Assembly (NCBI GenBank): GCA_905200615.1
Contig: CAJKLB010000003.1
Coordinates: 1 to 64,000, forward strand
Reading direction: 5' to 3'
Length of the DNA stretch: 64,000 nt
Source: an uncultured Selenomonadales bacterium
Lineage (GTDB): Bacteria > Bacillota > Clostridia > Christensenellales > QALW01
The notes under the pieces are model-generated. The model did no database searches and was not told the DNA's origin. It worked only from the letters and a program-made list of their open reading frames with translations. The translations under genes were made by a program, and so were the position numbers. Positions 24,601-32,747 of this stretch are shown here, piece by piece. Positions within the stretch are counted from its first letter, which is position 1, and each line of letters starts with the position of its first letter.

Positions 24601-24838
24601 GCAGATTGCGGCGTTAGCTCCCTATTGCGTTTCCTTAGGCTTTATGGAAAAAGGAGAGCATTCAATAGACATCACCGTGTTCGGTACCCGCGTCAACGGC
24701 TTCGGTCCCATTCATAACAATGTGCCGAATTATCCCTATCTGGGTCCGAATTCATGGCGTACGCATCATTCGCCCCTGTGGTCGGATGTCTATCAGCTGC
24801 GTTGTACCGGTCTGTTGAACGCGCCCACCGTTTACTGA
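21638..24838 (+). CDS. Large cytoplasmic glycoside hydrolase, GH106-like
   Basis: 1066 residues, no signal peptide. The N-terminus FRGAPFWAWNTKLKDE followed by MGIGGFHMHVRSGM and LCWLYDEDRWPSGAAGG is typical of barrel enzymes related to GH106 alpha-L-rhamnosidases. Candidate acidic residues lie in PAIFTDEPQVP near residue 240. A Rossmann-like middle part (DCIVVPVMETMRATTLERL; GGKVILVGKSP) and C-terminal beta-sandwich domains (TIWINGRQISN; PYLGPNSWRTHHSPLWSD) follow. The exact CAZy family and sugar are uncertain; GH2-like sandwich features are also present. It leads a probable operon with the esterase at 24903 and the deacetylase at 25675. Confidence 0.65.
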   Translation: MLYKKKSAPELTQELFENPTAEFRGAPFWAWNTKLKDEMLLKQIEIFKQMGIGGFHMHVRSGMATEYLSEEFMRLIRLCDEKAKKENMLCWLYDEDRWPSGAAGGIVTKNYRYRSRSLVFDSADPHNRKNFAETFEEFCRMADNGQKPCGYFIGRYAVTFDENKFMKDYRRLKNDEEYAGTVWYAYISVSEDNPWYNGQAYLDTLNKKAVEEFVRVTYDSYYKAVGEDFGSSIPAIFTDEPQVPRHSYFKISGDQGYITLPFTDDFEDTYRAVYGESLLDKAPELVWELPDSGCALTRYRYMDHMCERFVSAFVDTIGQWCMEHNIAFTGHMMQEPTLSSQTDSLGEAMRCYRNFQIPGMDLLCDRVELTTAKQVQSAVHQYGREGMLSELYGVTGWAFDFKGHKRQGDWQAALGVTVRVHHLTWVSMNGEAKRDYPASIGYQSPWYREYRYIEDHFARLYTALTRGTPQVRVGVIHPVESFWLYCGPNDKTALRRQYLDAQFDQLTKALVYSGIDFDFIAESLFPQLCKTVSNPITVGEMKYDCIVVPVMETMRATTLERLEAFAKAGGKVILVGKSPIYIDAIPSEAAAKAAKNWKQLDVDYTALVSALEEFRFVDFTNMDTGVRCGNFVHQLRNDGENKWLFFCHGENMEERQGYVSALYCENVMLTINGEYDLTEYDTLTGAVYTPGYRIKNGKTVLTRTMFAQDSLLLKLTPAKGEKLVESNAPVRPMPQGVNDVIISKPSAKVVMDISAADTLSVKDMVEYTLDEPNAVLLDQCEYAFDGEPYQGQEDSLLVADIGRKRFFAKHQGQRIVQPWVEIPEDVQKDLKTHTVKRRFRFTSEIILENAHLALELAQQATIWINGRQISNQTDGWYVDECIQTVPLPVLQPGEIIIEVEIPFELRSCTEWCYFLGDFGVTVQGKFVTVTKKPEKLAFGDAVHQGLPFYTGNITYHTAYTEPIGAQRTLQISQYGGALVKVSVDGNAPQIAALAPYCVSLGFMEKGEHSIDITVFGTRVNGFGPIHNNVPNYPYLGPNSWRTHHSPLWSDVYQLRCTGLLNAPTVY

Positions 24839-24902
24839 GCAATAACGCCGCCCTTGAGGACGCAGATCAAGAAAAACAGGCTAAAAAAGCCGCGGAGGAT
24901 TT

Positions 24903-25634
24903 ATGAAAAAAATTATTACAATAAAAAATCTGCGTAATTTTGCTTACTGCAATCATGAAATCTGCGCAAAGCCGATTCGGGGTATGGTCATCTTGTTTTT
25001 CGGTTTAGGCGGCAGTAATATGTATAACGAGGAAACGGAAGAAGGCCGGAAATATGCCGAAAAAGGAATTTTGTACTTAGTTCCGTATCAAAACCCTTGG
25101 GCTTGGATGAACAAGCAGACGGCAGACTATACAAACGAACTGGTAGATGTACTGTTCAAAGAATATGATCTTCCCGAAAATTTACCTATCGTCTCCACAG
25201 GCGGAAGTATGGGCGGATTATGCGCCTTGGTATATATGGTTTATGCAAAACACACCCCCTCCGCCTGTGCGGCGATTTGTCCGGTATGTGATTTACCCTA
25301 TCATTATACCGAGCGTCCCGACCTTCCCCGCACACTGTACAGCGCTTTCGGCACATATGACGGCACGATGGAAGAAGCTCTGCGCTCCGCTTCTCCTTTG
25401 CATCTTGTCCACCGTATGCCGGTTGTATCTTCTTACTATCTTTTTCATTGTGAAAAAGACCGGGCGGTCAACAAGCAAAAGCACAGCGACCGCTTTGTTG
25501 AAAAAATGCAGCCCAATCATACGATTACCTATTACACTGTTCCCGAAAAAGGGCATTGCGAGTTGACGGAAGAAATCAAAGCGGTATATGAAGACTGTAT
25601 TTTGAAGTCGATAGACAAAAATTTTATTTCTTAA
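24903..25634 (+). CDS. Alpha/beta-hydrolase, probable carbohydrate or acyl esterase
   Basis: 243 residues, cytoplasmic. The nucleophile elbow is GGSMGG (Ser near residue 102), with an oxyanion-type loop LFFGLGGSN near 35. Later Asp (CEKDRAVN) and His (PEKGHCEL) complete a catalytic triad in the right order. The fold suits prolyl-oligopeptidase-type esterases, and the position behind a large glycosidase suggests removal of an acyl group from the same glycan. GGAGG precedes the ATG. There are 64 bases to the glycosidase and 40 to the next gene. Confidence 0.75.
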   Translation: MKKIITIKNLRNFAYCNHEICAKPIRGMVILFFGLGGSNMYNEETEEGRKYAEKGILYLVPYQNPWAWMNKQTADYTNELVDVLFKEYDLPENLPIVSTGGSMGGLCALVYMVYAKHTPSACAAICPVCDLPYHYTERPDLPRTLYSAFGTYDGTMEEALRSASPLHLVHRMPVVSSYYLFHCEKDRAVNKQKHSDRFVEKMQPNHTITYYTVPEKGHCELTEEIKAVYEDCILKSIDKNFIS

Positions 25635-25674
25635 CGCAAAAATACGCTGAAAAACACAGCAGAAGGTGAACCCT

Positions 25675-27129
25675 ATGCCCAAAAGAGATCGATTCTTATA
25701 TATATTGGAAATCTCCGCCGGGGTTTTGCTTGCCGCGGCGGTAGCCGTGCTGTGTATATTGCTGATAAAAAGCAACAGACAAGTGCCGAGCATTACCCTC
25801 AACGGCAATGATATCATCCATCTGGAGGTGTTTGACCGTTACGAGGATCCCGGCGCCGTAGCCGTATTGGGAAACCGAGATATCACAGAAGAAATTTTGA
25901 TATATGATAACGTAAACACCAAGATTCCGGGCGAATATGAAGTAAATTACACGGTAGAATATAAAGGAAAAAACTATATCCGCAAGCGTTTGGTAACAGT
26001 AAGCGATCTTACGCCGCCGCTTCTTACGCTGGAGGGGGAATCTGTGATCACGGTTTCGGCGCGGGAGCAATATACGGAACCCGGGTTCCGTGCCAGAGAT
26101 AATTTTGACGGCGATATTACCCCCAATGTTACCATACGCTATGAATCCTGTGACGCCGGATTTACGGTGATTTATTCCGTTGCCGACAGCAGCGGAAACG
26201 AGACGCAGAAAGTGCGGCAGGTTCTCATTCAGGATACCGAAGCGCCCGTGTTGACGCTTAAGGGAAGCCGAACGATTACGATAGAGTATAACGGAACCTA
26301 TCAAGAGCCGGGGTTTACCGCCTTTGATAATGCCGACGGCGATCTTACCGACCGCGTACAGATCAGCGGCAATGTAAATACGGCTGTAGCCGGTATCTAT
26401 ATAATAGAATATACTGTAACCGATGACAGCGGAAACACCGCGGTGCAGCAGCGGCAGGTTACAGTAAAAAGGAGTCAGGAAGTACCGTCGGGACAAAACC
26501 GGGTATATCTGACCTTTGATGACGGTCCCAGCGCTGCGGTTACCACAAGGATTCTGGATATTTTGGCAAAGAACAATATAAAAGCAACCTTCTTTATTGT
26601 CAATTTTTCAGATTCCGATGCCCGGCTGATTCAGCGCATGGCCGAGGAAGGCCACACCATTGCCATTCACGGCTATTCCCATGATTACGCGAAAATCTAC
26701 GTGTCCGAAGAAGCGTTTATGGAAAATGTAACGGCTTTGCGGGAGAAAATTTACGCGCTTACCGGGGTGGATTCGGTTATCCTGCGTTTTCCCGGCGGCA
26801 GCAGTAATACGGTAAGCAAAAACTACAATGAAGGAATTATGAGCCGGCTGACGAAGCTTGTGGAAGAGCAAGGCTATACCTACTTTGACTGGAATGTTTC
26901 CAGCGGGGACGCCGCGGCAAAAAAAGCTTCGGCCGCGCAAATCGCCGCGAATGTCAAAAACGGGCTGAAAAAAGGCAGAAACAATGTGGTGCTGATGCAT
27001 GACGCAGCGACAAAGACGACGACCGCCGACGCGCTGCAGGAAATTATTGATTACGGAAAGGCAAACGGTTATACCTTTTTGCCCATTACAGAGGAAACGC
27101 CCGCGATTCATCATAGCGTAAACAATTAG
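25675..27129 (+). CDS. Surface polysaccharide deacetylase with three Ig-like domains
   Basis: 484 residues. One N-terminal membrane anchor (ILEISAGVLLAAAVAVLCILLI) is followed by three bacterial Ig-like domains of the DUF5011 type (about 37-110, 115-190, 195-268). Each has the Y.(D/E)PG..A.D..DGDIT pattern. The C-terminal NodB domain (CE4) carries all five motifs: TFDDGPS, HGYSHD, RFPGGSSN, DWNVSSGD and VVLMHD. It should remove N-acetyl groups from peptidoglycan or an envelope glycan outside the membrane. Start ATG at 25675, with GAAGGTG upstream, rather than the in-frame GTG nine bases before. Confidence 0.88.
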   Translation: MPKRDRFLYILEISAGVLLAAAVAVLCILLIKSNRQVPSITLNGNDIIHLEVFDRYEDPGAVAVLGNRDITEEILIYDNVNTKIPGEYEVNYTVEYKGKNYIRKRLVTVSDLTPPLLTLEGESVITVSAREQYTEPGFRARDNFDGDITPNVTIRYESCDAGFTVIYSVADSSGNETQKVRQVLIQDTEAPVLTLKGSRTITIEYNGTYQEPGFTAFDNADGDLTDRVQISGNVNTAVAGIYIIEYTVTDDSGNTAVQQRQVTVKRSQEVPSGQNRVYLTFDDGPSAAVTTRILDILAKNNIKATFFIVNFSDSDARLIQRMAEEGHTIAIHGYSHDYAKIYVSEEAFMENVTALREKIYALTGVDSVILRFPGGSSNTVSKNYNEGIMSRLTKLVEEQGYTYFDWNVSSGDAAAKKASAAQIAANVKNGLKKGRNNVVLMHDAATKTTTADALQEIIDYGKANGYTFLPITEETPAIHHSVNN

Positions 27130-27157
27130 CAGAAACATGCCTGCTATCACAAAATAC

Positions 27158-27198
27158 AACGGGCGGCAAATATACTGCCGCCCGTTTCAAATTTTTTA
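27158..27198 (+). terminator. Terminator after the deacetylase gene
   Basis: An 11-bp stem AACGGGCGGCA/TGCCGCCCGTT, then TCAAATTTTTT. Confidence 0.85.
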
Positions 27199-27640
27199 TA
27201 ACCCCTTTTTTCGCAGCGGTAACACCGGGCGATAGCATCCGCAACCGGCAGCGTGTCAAAAAGGTTGCGCAAAATGTTTTCGCTCGCCTTTTTCAAAAGG
27301 CGATAGGGCAGCGGGGCAAGGCCATGCCCCCGAAGAGAACGAAATCCTACTAAAAAGAGTGCGGGAGAAGCGGTAACTGTCCCACGATATATAAAAGTTG
27401 TACCGATTCACAAACAGGTTTTTCGACAGACTGTCGCGGCGGTAACGCCGTCTTTTACGTTCCCCCGGCGCGCCGGAAAACAGACCGCGCATCGCTTGAA
27501 AGCATACAGATCGAAAGAACAGCGTACGATGCGAAAAATCTTGACTTGTTGACCCAAAGATTTTCTTAAGCCCTATCCATTTTTTCATCATCAGAGCGTT
27601 TGCCTGCCGCCTATGATTTTTTGCTCCGCCGGCGTAATGC
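27199..27640. other. Intergenic region with a degraded repeat
   Basis: About 440 bases without a gene. The second half (27407-27560) carries the small TTCACAAACAGG repeat and a GGCG(GTAA)CGCC hairpin followed by CCGGAAAAC. This resembles a diverged copy of the dispersed hairpin element. Confidence 0.45.
27407..27436 (+). repeat. Small repeat TTTTTC(C/G)ACAG(G/A)CTGT, copy 2
   Basis: Matches 21371-21400 across TTCACAAACAGGTTTTTC and the ACAGnCTGT palindrome. Confidence 0.7.
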
Positions 27641-28285
27641 TCAAAAGTCTGTCGATTCTGTAAAATATTCGGGATGCAAATGAATGCTGTCTGATTCCGT
27701 TATTGAGCGAACAACGCGGCAGGGGGAGCCAACGGCCAAACTATGCGGAGGAATATCCCTTGTAACAACGGAGCCGGCGCCGATCACACACCCCTGGCCG
27801 ATCGTTACATTAGGGCATACCGTCACGCCGCCGCCAAGCCAGCAGTTATCTCCGATGAAAATAGAGCCCGCTCGTTCCAAATTCGTCATGCTGCCCGTTT
27901 TTTTGTTATAAAACGCGTTGCGCTCCTGATATCGCAAAGGATGTATCGGGGTTAACAGGGATACATTGGGACCGATAAAAACATTTTTGCCTATCGTGAC
28001 CTTTCCCTCGTCAAGAACCGTAAAATTAAAATTGGCAAAGCTGCCTTCCCCCATAGAAATATGCGTGCCGAAATCAAAATAAATCGGGCCTTGCAAATAT
28101 ACGTTTTTTCCGCGGTTCGGCATCAGCCGGCTCAGAATTTTTTGCCGTTCTTCTTCATCGGCCTCCGTAGTATCGTTATACGCCTTGCAGAGAATATGAG
28201 CCCGAGTCCTTTCTTCCGGCATTCCCTCGCAAAAAGGATCGTATATTTTTCCGGCAAACATCTTTTCTTTTTCCGTCATTTTCAT
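27641..28285 (-). CDS. Maltose/galactoside O-acetyltransferase-like (left-handed beta-helix)
   Basis: 214 residues. After an N-terminal helical region (EKMFAGKIYDPFCEGMPEERTRAH), the typical hexapeptide repeats run from about residue 60 to 195 (ISMGEGSFANFNFTVLDEG; VTIGKNVFIGPNVSLLTPIHP; FIGDNCWLGGGVTVCPNVTIGQGCVIGAGSVV). The catalytic His is in TPIHP. LacA/Maa enzymes use acetyl-CoA to acetylate sugar 6-hydroxyls; the sugar here is unknown. An AAGGAGAATG arrangement gives the start. It lies next to the alpha-galactosidase genes but in a separate unit. Confidence 0.85.
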   Translation of the reverse strand: MKMTEKEKMFAGKIYDPFCEGMPEERTRAHILCKAYNDTTEADEEERQKILSRLMPNRGKNVYLQGPIYFDFGTHISMGEGSFANFNFTVLDEGKVTIGKNVFIGPNVSLLTPIHPLRYQERNAFYNKKTGSMTNLERAGSIFIGDNCWLGGGVTVCPNVTIGQGCVIGAGSVVTRDIPPHSLAVGSPCRVVRSITESDSIHLHPEYFTESTDF

Positions 28286-28381
28286 TCTCCTTGATCGTTT
28301 TTTGTTTCATTATACCATTATAAAAGCATAATTTCAACAGAACCAAAAATTACGCAAAGCAAAAAATTCCATACCGGGGAT

Positions 28382-28414
28382 ATAAAAAGAGGTGTTCGGA
28401 AAAGAGCACCTCTT
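28382..28414 (-). terminator. Terminator of the alpha-galactosidase operon
   Basis: On the minus strand an AAGAGGTG/CACCTCTT stem is followed by TTTTTATA. Confidence 0.8.
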
Positions 28415-28434
28415 ATTCATTTCTGTGTTCTGTT

Positions 28435-28635
28435 TTACGGAACGAACAGCGTACAGCCTGCTTTCTTAAAATCTTCGATTTTTTTTCGTATCAAAGCCGG
28501 TTCTACCTTAAAATAGGCGGCCAAACAATCAATACACAAAAAGGTTTCCGCACCGCGGTTAATCAATTTTTTTGTCGCTCCGATATCGTCATTTACAAGC
28601 GTTTTACCGCAGCGGCTGCATTTATCGGTTGACAA
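28435..28635 (-). CDS. Small zinc-ribbon protein overlapping the alpha-galactosidase gene
   Basis: 66 residues. CSRCGK at residues 6-11 and CIDCLA near 35-40 form a four-cysteine zinc site, followed by a helix (AALIRKKIEDFKKAG-type) that could bind nucleic acid or protein. The start is a TTG at 28635, inside the last codons of the upstream gene, with AAGGTG in front. The two genes overlap by 14 bases, so translation is coupled. No function is known; close coupling to a glycosidase is unusual for a zinc ribbon. Confidence 0.7.
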   Translation of the reverse strand: MSTDKCSRCGKTLVNDDIGATKKLINRGAETFLCIDCLAAYFKVEPALIRKKIEDFKKAGCTLFVP

Positions 28636-29743
28636 TGCTGCACCTTAAGAATTTACAGGAATGCGCGTCTACCGAGGGGAACAGAATCTCATCCTTAATG
28701 ATTCCCAAATCTTCGCCGGACCAAAGATCGCGCGCTTTTATCGCCTTATTGCTGGCCACATCAAGACCGATATCCGCTAAATGCAGCGTTCCGCGGCAGG
28801 CACTGTCATAGGGGTTGACGATCAAAATAGCAATATCGCCGCCTTCAAGGAATTTTACCCATGTATCGCAGCCGTAGTGACCGGCTCTGAAAGGCTGGCG
28901 GCCCGCAGGATCCTGATTGATGGCAATTACGTCTTTATTCATTAAAATTTGTTTTGTCATCTCATCCATATCACGGATATCGCAGCCGATAATCAGCGGA
29001 GAATTAAACATGGCCCAAACCGAAAAATGGGTACGGTACTCTTCATCCGTACAACCGGTAACACCCGCCAGTCCGCGGCCGTGCATTCCCACTACCATCA
29101 TATCCATGTCATTAAAGCATCCCTGGCCGTTATAAGGCTGAAGAGGAACATTCAAGTCATAGATCTCTTTAATTTTTTGCCAGCAATCGGTAATATCCCC
29201 GGTAGAACGCCATATATGCGCGCCGGTGGATTTAATCCACTCGTGGGTCTGATTCACGCCCCAGGAGCAAGCGGAAAACAAAATATCCCGTCCGCAGTTG
29301 GCAAGCGCAAGTCCCATTTTACGGTATAATAAATCCGAAGGCGTGGTATCCGGCTTATAGCAATGATCGTATTTTAAATAATCCACACCCCAGGAAGCAA
29401 ATGTTTCCGCGTCAATAAATTCATAGTCATAGGAAGAAGGATACCCGGCGCAGGTAAGCGTACCGCAGCAGGAATACATACCGAATTTTAATCCTTTTGC
29501 ATGTACATAATCCGCCAGTGCCTTCATTCCCGAAGGAAATTTTTGCGGATCGGCCACAAGACGGCCATTGGCGTCCCGCTCCTTCAGCGACCAGCAATCG
29601 TCAATAACAAGATAATTATAGCCGGCTGCCAATAAACCCGTGGATACCATAGCATCGGCAGTGGTACGAATCAGATCTTCATTGATTTCATAGCCAAAGG
29701 TATTCCATGTGTTCCATCCCATAGGGGGCGTTTTCTGTATCAT
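28622..29743 (-). CDS. Alpha-galactosidase, GH27
   Basis: Removes terminal alpha-D-galactose (or alpha-GalNAc) from glycans with retention. 373 residues, without a signal peptide, so cytoplasmic. Family motifs: PPMGWNTWNTFGYEI at the N-terminus, YNYLVIDDCW near 43-51, the nucleophile Asp126 in YLKYDHC, and the acid/base Asp183 in RSTGDI. A short C-terminal beta-domain follows (VNPYDSACRGTLHLADIGLD). AAAGGAG precedes the ATG. It is the first gene of a two-gene unit. Confidence 0.93.
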   Translation of the reverse strand: MIQKTPPMGWNTWNTFGYEINEDLIRTTADAMVSTGLLAAGYNYLVIDDCWSLKERDANGRLVADPQKFPSGMKALADYVHAKGLKFGMYSCCGTLTCAGYPSSYDYEFIDAETFASWGVDYLKYDHCYKPDTTPSDLLYRKMGLALANCGRDILFSACSWGVNQTHEWIKSTGAHIWRSTGDITDCWQKIKEIYDLNVPLQPYNGQGCFNDMDMMVVGMHGRGLAGVTGCTDEEYRTHFSVWAMFNSPLIIGCDIRDMDEMTKQILMNKDVIAINQDPAGRQPFRAGHYGCDTWVKFLEGGDIAILIVNPYDSACRGTLHLADIGLDVASNKAIKARDLWSGEDLGIIKDEILFPSVDAHSCKFLRCSIVNR

Positions 29744-30154
29744 AATCGTTTCTCCTTTACTTTTTTACTTTATAAAGTTCATTTTATTATAATGTATTTT
29801 ATCCTGCAAATACATTGCAGAAAGTGAGATAAATATAACTGAATGTGTGCTTGTCCCAAGGAAAAATATTCTTTTTTTTATAAAAATGCAAAAAGCCGTA
29901 TCTTTTTTAAAAAACAAACACAAAAAAACTTGTAGATAAAAAAACGGCAAAAAACCAAGCAGAATGTTTATAAATACTAAATTTTTATAGGCGAATTGCT
30001 AAACTTTCAGAGGAAAAATCTTTCTGTTTTACTGCCGTGAAAAAATAGTGAAAATAGGAAAAAGTATTGAAAACACTGGGCTTTACGTAAAAATTGCCAA
30101 AATAAAGATTTGAAAAAAATGAAGTATTTTGAAGAAGCAGCCGATAAAAAACAG

Positions 30155-30182
30155 TTGACAAAAAACAAACGCTTGATATAAT
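30155..30182 (+). promoter_or_regulatory. Promoter of the polyamine transport operon
   Basis: TTGACA and TATAAT with a 16-base spacer, about 70 bases before the regulator gene. Confidence 0.75.
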
Positions 30183-30196
30183 TTATCTGGTCTTTT

Positions 30197-30225
30197 GGTT
30201 TAGCAATAATAAACCTGTGGTTTAG
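30197..30225 (+). promoter_or_regulatory. Probable operator of the XRE-cupin regulator
   Basis: An inverted repeat GGTTTA/TAAACC (30197-30215) is followed by a third GGTTTAG (30219-30225), placed just downstream of the -10 box where a bound repressor would block transcription. Confidence 0.5.
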
Positions 30226-30250
30226 AATAAGCAGAAAGAGGGTCACATGC

Positions 30251-30784
30251 ATGCCGATAGGAGCCAAAATAAAAATGCTGCGAATTCAGCATGGGCTGAC
30301 ACAGGAGGAACTTGCCAATCGGTGCGAGCTTTCCAAAGGCTTTATTTCGCAGATAGAGCGTGAGCTTACCAGTCCCAGTATTGCTACGCTGATGGATATT
30401 CTGGAGTGCTTAGGCACAAATTTAAAGGATTTCTTCTCTGATGCCACGGAGGAAAAGCTGGTGTTCTCACCGGAGGATTATTTTGTAAAAGAGGATGATT
30501 CCTCTGTAATCACCTGGTTGGTGCCTTCGGCGCAAAAGAACTCGATGGAACCTATCGAGGTACGCATTAAAGGCGGCGCGTCTACCGCGGCAGACGATCC
30601 GCATGAGGGCGAGGAATTCGGCTTTGTTCTTTCCGGCAAGATTTTTGTTTGCGTGGGGCAAACAAAAAAGAAATGTAAAAAGGGCGACAGCTTCTATTTC
30701 CATTGCAATCAACCACATTATATAGAAAACGCGGGCAACACCGAGGCTGTTGTGCTTTGGATAAGCACACCGCCCAGTTTTTGA
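30251..30784 (+). CDS. XRE-family regulator with C-terminal cupin (PuuR-like)
   Basis: 177 residues. The N-terminal helix-turn-helix (KIKMLRIQHGLTQEELANRCELSKGFISQIER) is followed by a cupin domain from about residue 100 (EEFGFVLSGKIFVCVGQ; GDSFYFHCNQPHYIENAG). Regulators of this build control polyamine genes in many bacteria, the cupin serving as sensor. It is the first gene of the potABCD operon, eight bases from potA, so it is probably an autoregulated polyamine-responsive repressor. The ATG at 30251 has GAGGG upstream. Confidence 0.87.
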   Translation: MPIGAKIKMLRIQHGLTQEELANRCELSKGFISQIERELTSPSIATLMDILECLGTNLKDFFSDATEEKLVFSPEDYFVKEDDSSVITWLVPSAQKNSMEPIEVRIKGGASTAADDPHEGEEFGFVLSGKIFVCVGQTKKKCKKGDSFYFHCNQPHYIENAGNTEAVVLWISTPPSF

Positions 30785-30792
30785 GGTATTTT

Positions 30793-31914
30793 ATGAAAAA
30801 AATTATCATTGATTTAAAGGATATTTCCAAAAGCTTTGACGGAGAAACGGTACTGGATCATATCAATTTATATATCCGCGAAAATGAATTCATCACATTA
30901 CTGGGGCCCTCCGGCTGCGGAAAAACCACCACGCTGCGAGTAATCGCCGGGTTTGAAACGCCGGATTCAGGAGAAGTCACTTTTGAGGGAAAGCGGCTCA
31001 ACGATATTCCCCCGTATAAGCGCAGCATCAATACGGTATTTCAAAAATACGCGCTGTTTCCGCATTTGAATGTGTATGAAAACGTTGCTTTCGGCCTGCG
31101 CATTAAAAAAGAGAAAGACGCATATATTCGCACCCGTGTAAAAGAAATGCTGGCCATGGTGAACCTGAAAGGCTTTGAGAAACGCAATGTAAACACACTT
31201 TCCGGCGGTCAGCAGCAGCGTGTCGCCATTGCCCGGGCGCTGATTAACGATCCTAAAGTTCTGCTGCTGGATGAACCGTTGGGAGCACTGGATTTAAAGC
31301 TGCGTAAGGATATGCAGAACGAACTGAAAAATATTCAGCATAAAACAGGCATTACCTTTATTTATGTTACGCACGATCAGGAAGAGGCGCTTTCTATGTC
31401 CGATACCGTAGTGGTTATGGCAAACGGAAAGATTCAGCAAATCGGTACCCCTACCGATATCTACAATGAGCCGAAAAACGCTTTTGTAGCTGATTTTATA
31501 GGCGAATCCAACATTGTGGACGGCATTATGATAGAGGATTTTAAAGCCAAATTTTCCGGACACGTGTTTGACTGTCTGGATAAGGGCTTTGAAAAAAACG
31601 AGCCGGTGGATATTGTTGTGCGGCCCGAGGATGTAGACGTGGTTCCGATTGATAAAGCCATGCTTTCGGGCACGGTGACTTCCGTTACCTTTAAGGGCGT
31701 GCATTATGAGATCATCGTAGATATCGGCGGATTTAAATGGATGATACAGACGACCGATTTTGTGGGGGAGAACGAAAAAATCGGTTTGTATATTGAACCC
31801 GATGCCATTCATGTTATGAAAAAATCGGAATTTTCCGATACGTTCGGCGATTATTCCTCGTTCAGCGATGAACTGGATAAACTCTCCGACGTTACGGAGG
31901 TCATTGAGGAATGA
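30793..31914 (+). CDS. potA: Spermidine/putrescine ABC transporter ATPase PotA
   Basis: 373 residues. Walker A GPSGCGKTT near residue 40, Q-loop, signature LSGGQQQRVAIARAL, Walker B VLLLDEPLGALD, and switch His in YVTHDQEEA. The C-terminal TOBE-type regulatory domain runs from about 285 (VVRPEDVDVVP). It energises uptake with PotB and PotC. I start at the ATG at 30793, with GAGG overlapping the preceding stop codon; the longer in-frame extension overlaps the regulator gene. Confidence 0.95.
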   Translation: MKKIIIDLKDISKSFDGETVLDHINLYIRENEFITLLGPSGCGKTTTLRVIAGFETPDSGEVTFEGKRLNDIPPYKRSINTVFQKYALFPHLNVYENVAFGLRIKKEKDAYIRTRVKEMLAMVNLKGFEKRNVNTLSGGQQQRVAIARALINDPKVLLLDEPLGALDLKLRKDMQNELKNIQHKTGITFIYVTHDQEEALSMSDTVVVMANGKIQQIGTPTDIYNEPKNAFVADFIGESNIVDGIMIEDFKAKFSGHVFDCLDKGFEKNEPVDIVVRPEDVDVVPIDKAMLSGTVTSVTFKGVHYEIIVDIGGFKWMIQTTDFVGENEKIGLYIEPDAIHVMKKSEFSDTFGDYSSFSDELDKLSDVTEVIEE

Positions 31915-32747
31915 AGAACAGATCGTTGATGCAAAAAGCGGCGGCTTCTCCCTATTATGTGTGGGCGGTGCTTTTCATTATTGCGCCGATTCTCTACGTG
32001 TTTTACTATGCCTTTACCGATGCCTCCGGGGCGTTTTGCGGGTTTGAGAATTTTTCGATTATTTCCCACTATTCCGGTACGTTTCTGTTATCGCTGATGC
32101 TGGCTTTTATCGCTACGGTTATTTGTTTGCTGATCGGCTATCCCTTAGCCTTTGCCATTTCACGAACAAAGCCCGCGGCACAAAAGGTTCTGGTAATGCT
32201 GCTGATGCTGCCGATGTGGATCAATTTTATTATCCGTACTGACTCTATTGCCATTTTAATTGAAAAAAACGGTGTTATCAATCAGTTTTTAAGTCTCTTC
32301 GGCGCTCATATTGAACTGATGGATACCCGCGCGGCCGTCGTTATCGGTATGGTATACGACTTTTTGCCCTATATGATTCTGCCGATTTACTCCGTGCTTA
32401 CCAAACTGGACGGAAAACTCATCGAGGCTGCTCATGATTTAGGCTGCAATGCCTTTCAGGCTCTGACAAAAGTGATTATCCCCTTAAGTATCGGCGGTAT
32501 CGTTTCCGGAATCACCATGGTATTTGTTCCTTGCGTCAGTACGTTTTATATTTCGCAGCGCTTAGGCGGCGCTAATACATATTTGATCGGCGACGCAATA
32601 GAGGCTCGGATGCTTTCGATTTCAGCCGATTATAATAAAGGCGCCACGCTTTCCCTGGTATTAATGCTTCTGATCGTCATCAGCACATTAATTATGAACC
32701 GCTATACCGACAGCGAAGAGAACGGCACAGGAGGAATTCTCGCATGA
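31911..32747 (+). CDS. potB: Spermidine/putrescine ABC transporter permease PotB
   Basis: 278 residues with six membrane segments and the binding-protein-dependent permease EAA loop (EAAHDLGCNAFQALTKVIIPLS, near residue 175). The ATGA start overlaps potA by four bases. PotB forms half of the membrane channel. Confidence 0.93.
   Translation: MKNRSLMQKAAASPYYVWAVLFIIAPILYVFYYAFTDASGAFCGFENFSIISHYSGTFLLSLMLAFIATVICLLIGYPLAFAISRTKPAAQKVLVMLLMLPMWINFIIRTDSIAILIEKNGVINQFLSLFGAHIELMDTRAAVVIGMVYDFLPYMILPIYSVLTKLDGKLIEAAHDLGCNAFQALTKVIIPLSIGGIVSGITMVFVPCVSTFYISQRLGGANTYLIGDAIEARMLSISADYNKGATLSLVLMLLIVISTLIMNRYTDSEENGTGGILA

Larger units (their letters stand above)
29744..30250. other. Divergent AT-rich region
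   Basis: About 500 bases between the GH27 gene and the polyamine operon. It holds the promoter and operator-like sites of the latter (30155-30225). The rest is very AT-rich with no gene seen. Confidence 0.55.
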
